Positions 13,877 through 15,175 of a stretch of DNA of 15,175 bases are shown in pieces. The DNA is taken from positions 1 through 15,175 of the forward strand of contig JAOQAL010000567.1 in the NCBI GenBank assembly GCA_025963615.1, given 5' to 3'. Within the stretch, counting starts at the first letter, position 1; each line of letters begins with the position of its first letter. The position numbers and the translations under genes were made by a program. Origin of the DNA: Chitinophagaceae bacterium (GTDB lineage Bacteria > Bacteroidota > Bacteroidia > Chitinophagales > Chitinophagaceae). Under the pieces are notes generated by a model. It did not search any database, was not told where the DNA came from, and saw nothing but the letters and a program-made list of their open reading frames with translations.

Positions 13877-15175
13877 ATGATAAAAAACTATTTCAAAACC
13901 GCCTTCCGGAGCCTGGTTAGAAACAGGAACTATACCATCATAAATATTGCCGGGCTTGCAGCAGGCATTGCAGTCTGCCTGGTGATATTTGTCATCATTC
14001 AGTACCATGCCAGCTTTGATAATTTTCATACAAAAAAAGACCGCATCTATCGTGTATTGACCGAATACCATCATGCAGACGTACCGGATATTTTTTATGG
14101 CAAGGGGGTTCCGTTGGCGATGCCGGCGGGATTGAGAGCCAATTTCCCGCAACTGGAAAAAGTGGCTTCAATATATGCTGAAGGCAATGACCAGGTATTG
14201 GTGCTGGATGAAAATGATAAAGCAATAAAAAAGTTTAAAGAGGAAAAAGGAGTTTTCTTTACTGAACCTTCCTTCTTCGACATCTTCGATTATAAATGGC
14301 TGGCCGGCACACCGGCTGCATTGGCTAATCCTAATACAGCTATTCTTACCAAAGCAACTGCGGAGAGATATTTTGGGGATTGGAAAACCGCGGTGGGGAA
14401 AAAAATAAAATGGAACAATAACACGGTACTACAAATAACCGGCATATTGGATAATAGTCCTTCCAATACAGATTTGCAGTTCAAGGTAGTTGCTTCTCTG
14501 GGAAGTGGGTATACAGCCCGGTTTTTAACATCCAAAGAATGGGATGGTACCAGTTCCAGTTTCGGTTGTTTTGTTTTACTTCCTGAAAACCTGAAAGCAT
14601 CGTCTTTCAATGAGCAGTTAAGAGGGTATGTCAAAAAAATGAAATCGCCGGAAAACAAAGACAGTCATATTCTGGAATCAATAAACCAAATTCATTATAG
14701 CCAGGCCGGTAGTTTCAGTGGCAAAACCATCAGCCCGGAACTTGTCAGGGTGCTATGGCTGATCGCTGGCTTTATTCTTTTAATCGCCTGTGTGAATTTT
14801 ATAAACCTTGCAACGGCGCAGGCTGTGAACCGCTCAAAAGAAGTTGGTGTACGAAAAGTGATGGGCAGTAATAAATGGCAATTGAAGCTGCAATTCCTGG
14901 CTGAGACATTTTTAATTGTTATGACCGCGGTTTTGCTGGCCCTTATAATTAGTATCGTTTTATTACCGGCTTTAAGCAAATTGCTGGATTTGCCACTCGT
15001 ATTCAATATCTTTCATAATCCAGCGGCTATCTTATTTCTCTTCATTGTGACCGGATGTGTAACATTGCTTGCCGGTTTCTATCCGTCCGTGGTCCTTTCA
15101 GGATTTAATCCAATTCATGCATTAAAAAGCCAACTGGCTGTAAAAAATACAAAAGGAATTTCGCTCCGCCGGGGC
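13877..15175 (+). CDS. Permease 6 (partial, 3' end beyond window): MacB/FtsX-type ABC transporter permease
   Basis: An uninterrupted frame of 433 codons runs from ATG 13877 to the right edge without a stop, so only the N-terminal half is present. The start MIKNYFKTAFRSLVRNRNYT matches the other permeases. Helices are predicted near 21-42, 289-311, 342-365 and 386-407, with an extracytoplasmic domain at about 45-286. Motifs are DRIYRVLTEY after helix 1, LTKATAERYFGDWKTAVGK, GILDNSPSNTDLQF in place of the usual KD[IV]PENS, coupling motif RSKEVGVRKVMGSN (319-332), and SGFNPIHALKSQ closing half 1. By analogy about 360-390 residues of a second half should follow. It lies 75 bp after permease 5 with no terminator between, so it is probably in the same operon. 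Product class is secure; substrate and full length are not. Confidence 0.93.
   Translation, partial: MIKNYFKTAFRSLVRNRNYTIINIAGLAAGIAVCLVIFVIIQYHASFDNFHTKKDRIYRVLTEYHHADVPDIFYGKGVPLAMPAGLRANFPQLEKVASIYAEGNDQVLVLDENDKAIKKFKEEKGVFFTEPSFFDIFDYKWLAGTPAALANPNTAILTKATAERYFGDWKTAVGKKIKWNNNTVLQITGILDNSPSNTDLQFKVVASLGSGYTARFLTSKEWDGTSSSFGCFVLLPENLKASSFNEQLRGYVKKMKSPENKDSHILESINQIHYSQAGSFSGKTISPELVRVLWLIAGFILLIACVNFINLATAQAVNRSKEVGVRKVMGSNKWQLKLQFLAETFLIVMTAVLLALIISIVLLPALSKLLDLPLVFNIFHNPAAILFLFIVTGCVTLLAGFYPSVVLSGFNPIHALKSQLAVKNTKGISLRRG

Overview
The window is one head-to-tail array of six large membrane-protein genes, all on the + strand. They are the only convincing protein genes present. Each encodes an ABC-transporter permease of the MacB/FtsX type, about 793-819 residues long, built from two fused MacB-like halves. 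Each half has an N-terminal helix, an extracytoplasmic MacB_PCD-type domain, three more helices and an FtsX-type coupling motif (consensus R-x-K-E-[IV]-[GS]-[IV]-R-K). The sixth gene runs off the right edge. No ATP-binding subunit, adaptor, outer-membrane channel or regulator is encoded here, so the six are 'orphan' permeases within this window. The nearest concept I know is the duplicated orphan permease (ADOP) families of Acidobacteria.

The likely source is a Bacteroidota genome, probably Chitinophagaceae-like. This is an inference from three things: the permease style (MIKNY(F/L)K..xRNL.KNK N-termini and NPVKSLR.E C-termini), A/T-rich start regions without clear Shine-Dalgarno sequences, and intergenic palindromes of the CGATAGCTATCG type. 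No rRNA or housekeeping gene is present to confirm it.

Layout: 1-324 is a tandem direct repeat (three units of 97-100 bp plus a 28-bp partial copy) that touches the start region of permease 1 (345-2732). The 399-bp gap 2733-3131 holds a phased 7-bp repeat, a long imperfect palindrome and the same 7-bp repeat inverted. Permease 2 (3132-5513) ends in a palindrome that contains its stop codon. The gap 5514-5900 holds a small hairpin, a second and different 7-bp repeat, and a 16-codon mini-ORF just before permease 3 (5901-8360). The gap 8361-8874 holds a good intrinsic terminator and a second A/T hairpin. Permease 4 (8875-11328), permease 5 (11390-13801) and permease 6 (13877 to beyond 15175) are separated by only 61 and 75 bp and are probably co-transcribed. 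A third 7-bp repeat fills most of the last gap.

The genes look like old duplicates: the protein architecture and motifs are shared, but codons and extracytoplasmic domains have diverged. Presumably each permease works with an ATPase encoded elsewhere to move or release an envelope substrate, or to transmit force across the inner membrane. No substrate can be read from the sequence. The most unusual content is intergenic: three unrelated heptamer tandem repeats in strict 7-bp phase, identical stop-codon palindromes on permeases 2 and 5, and the long-unit repeat array at the left edge.
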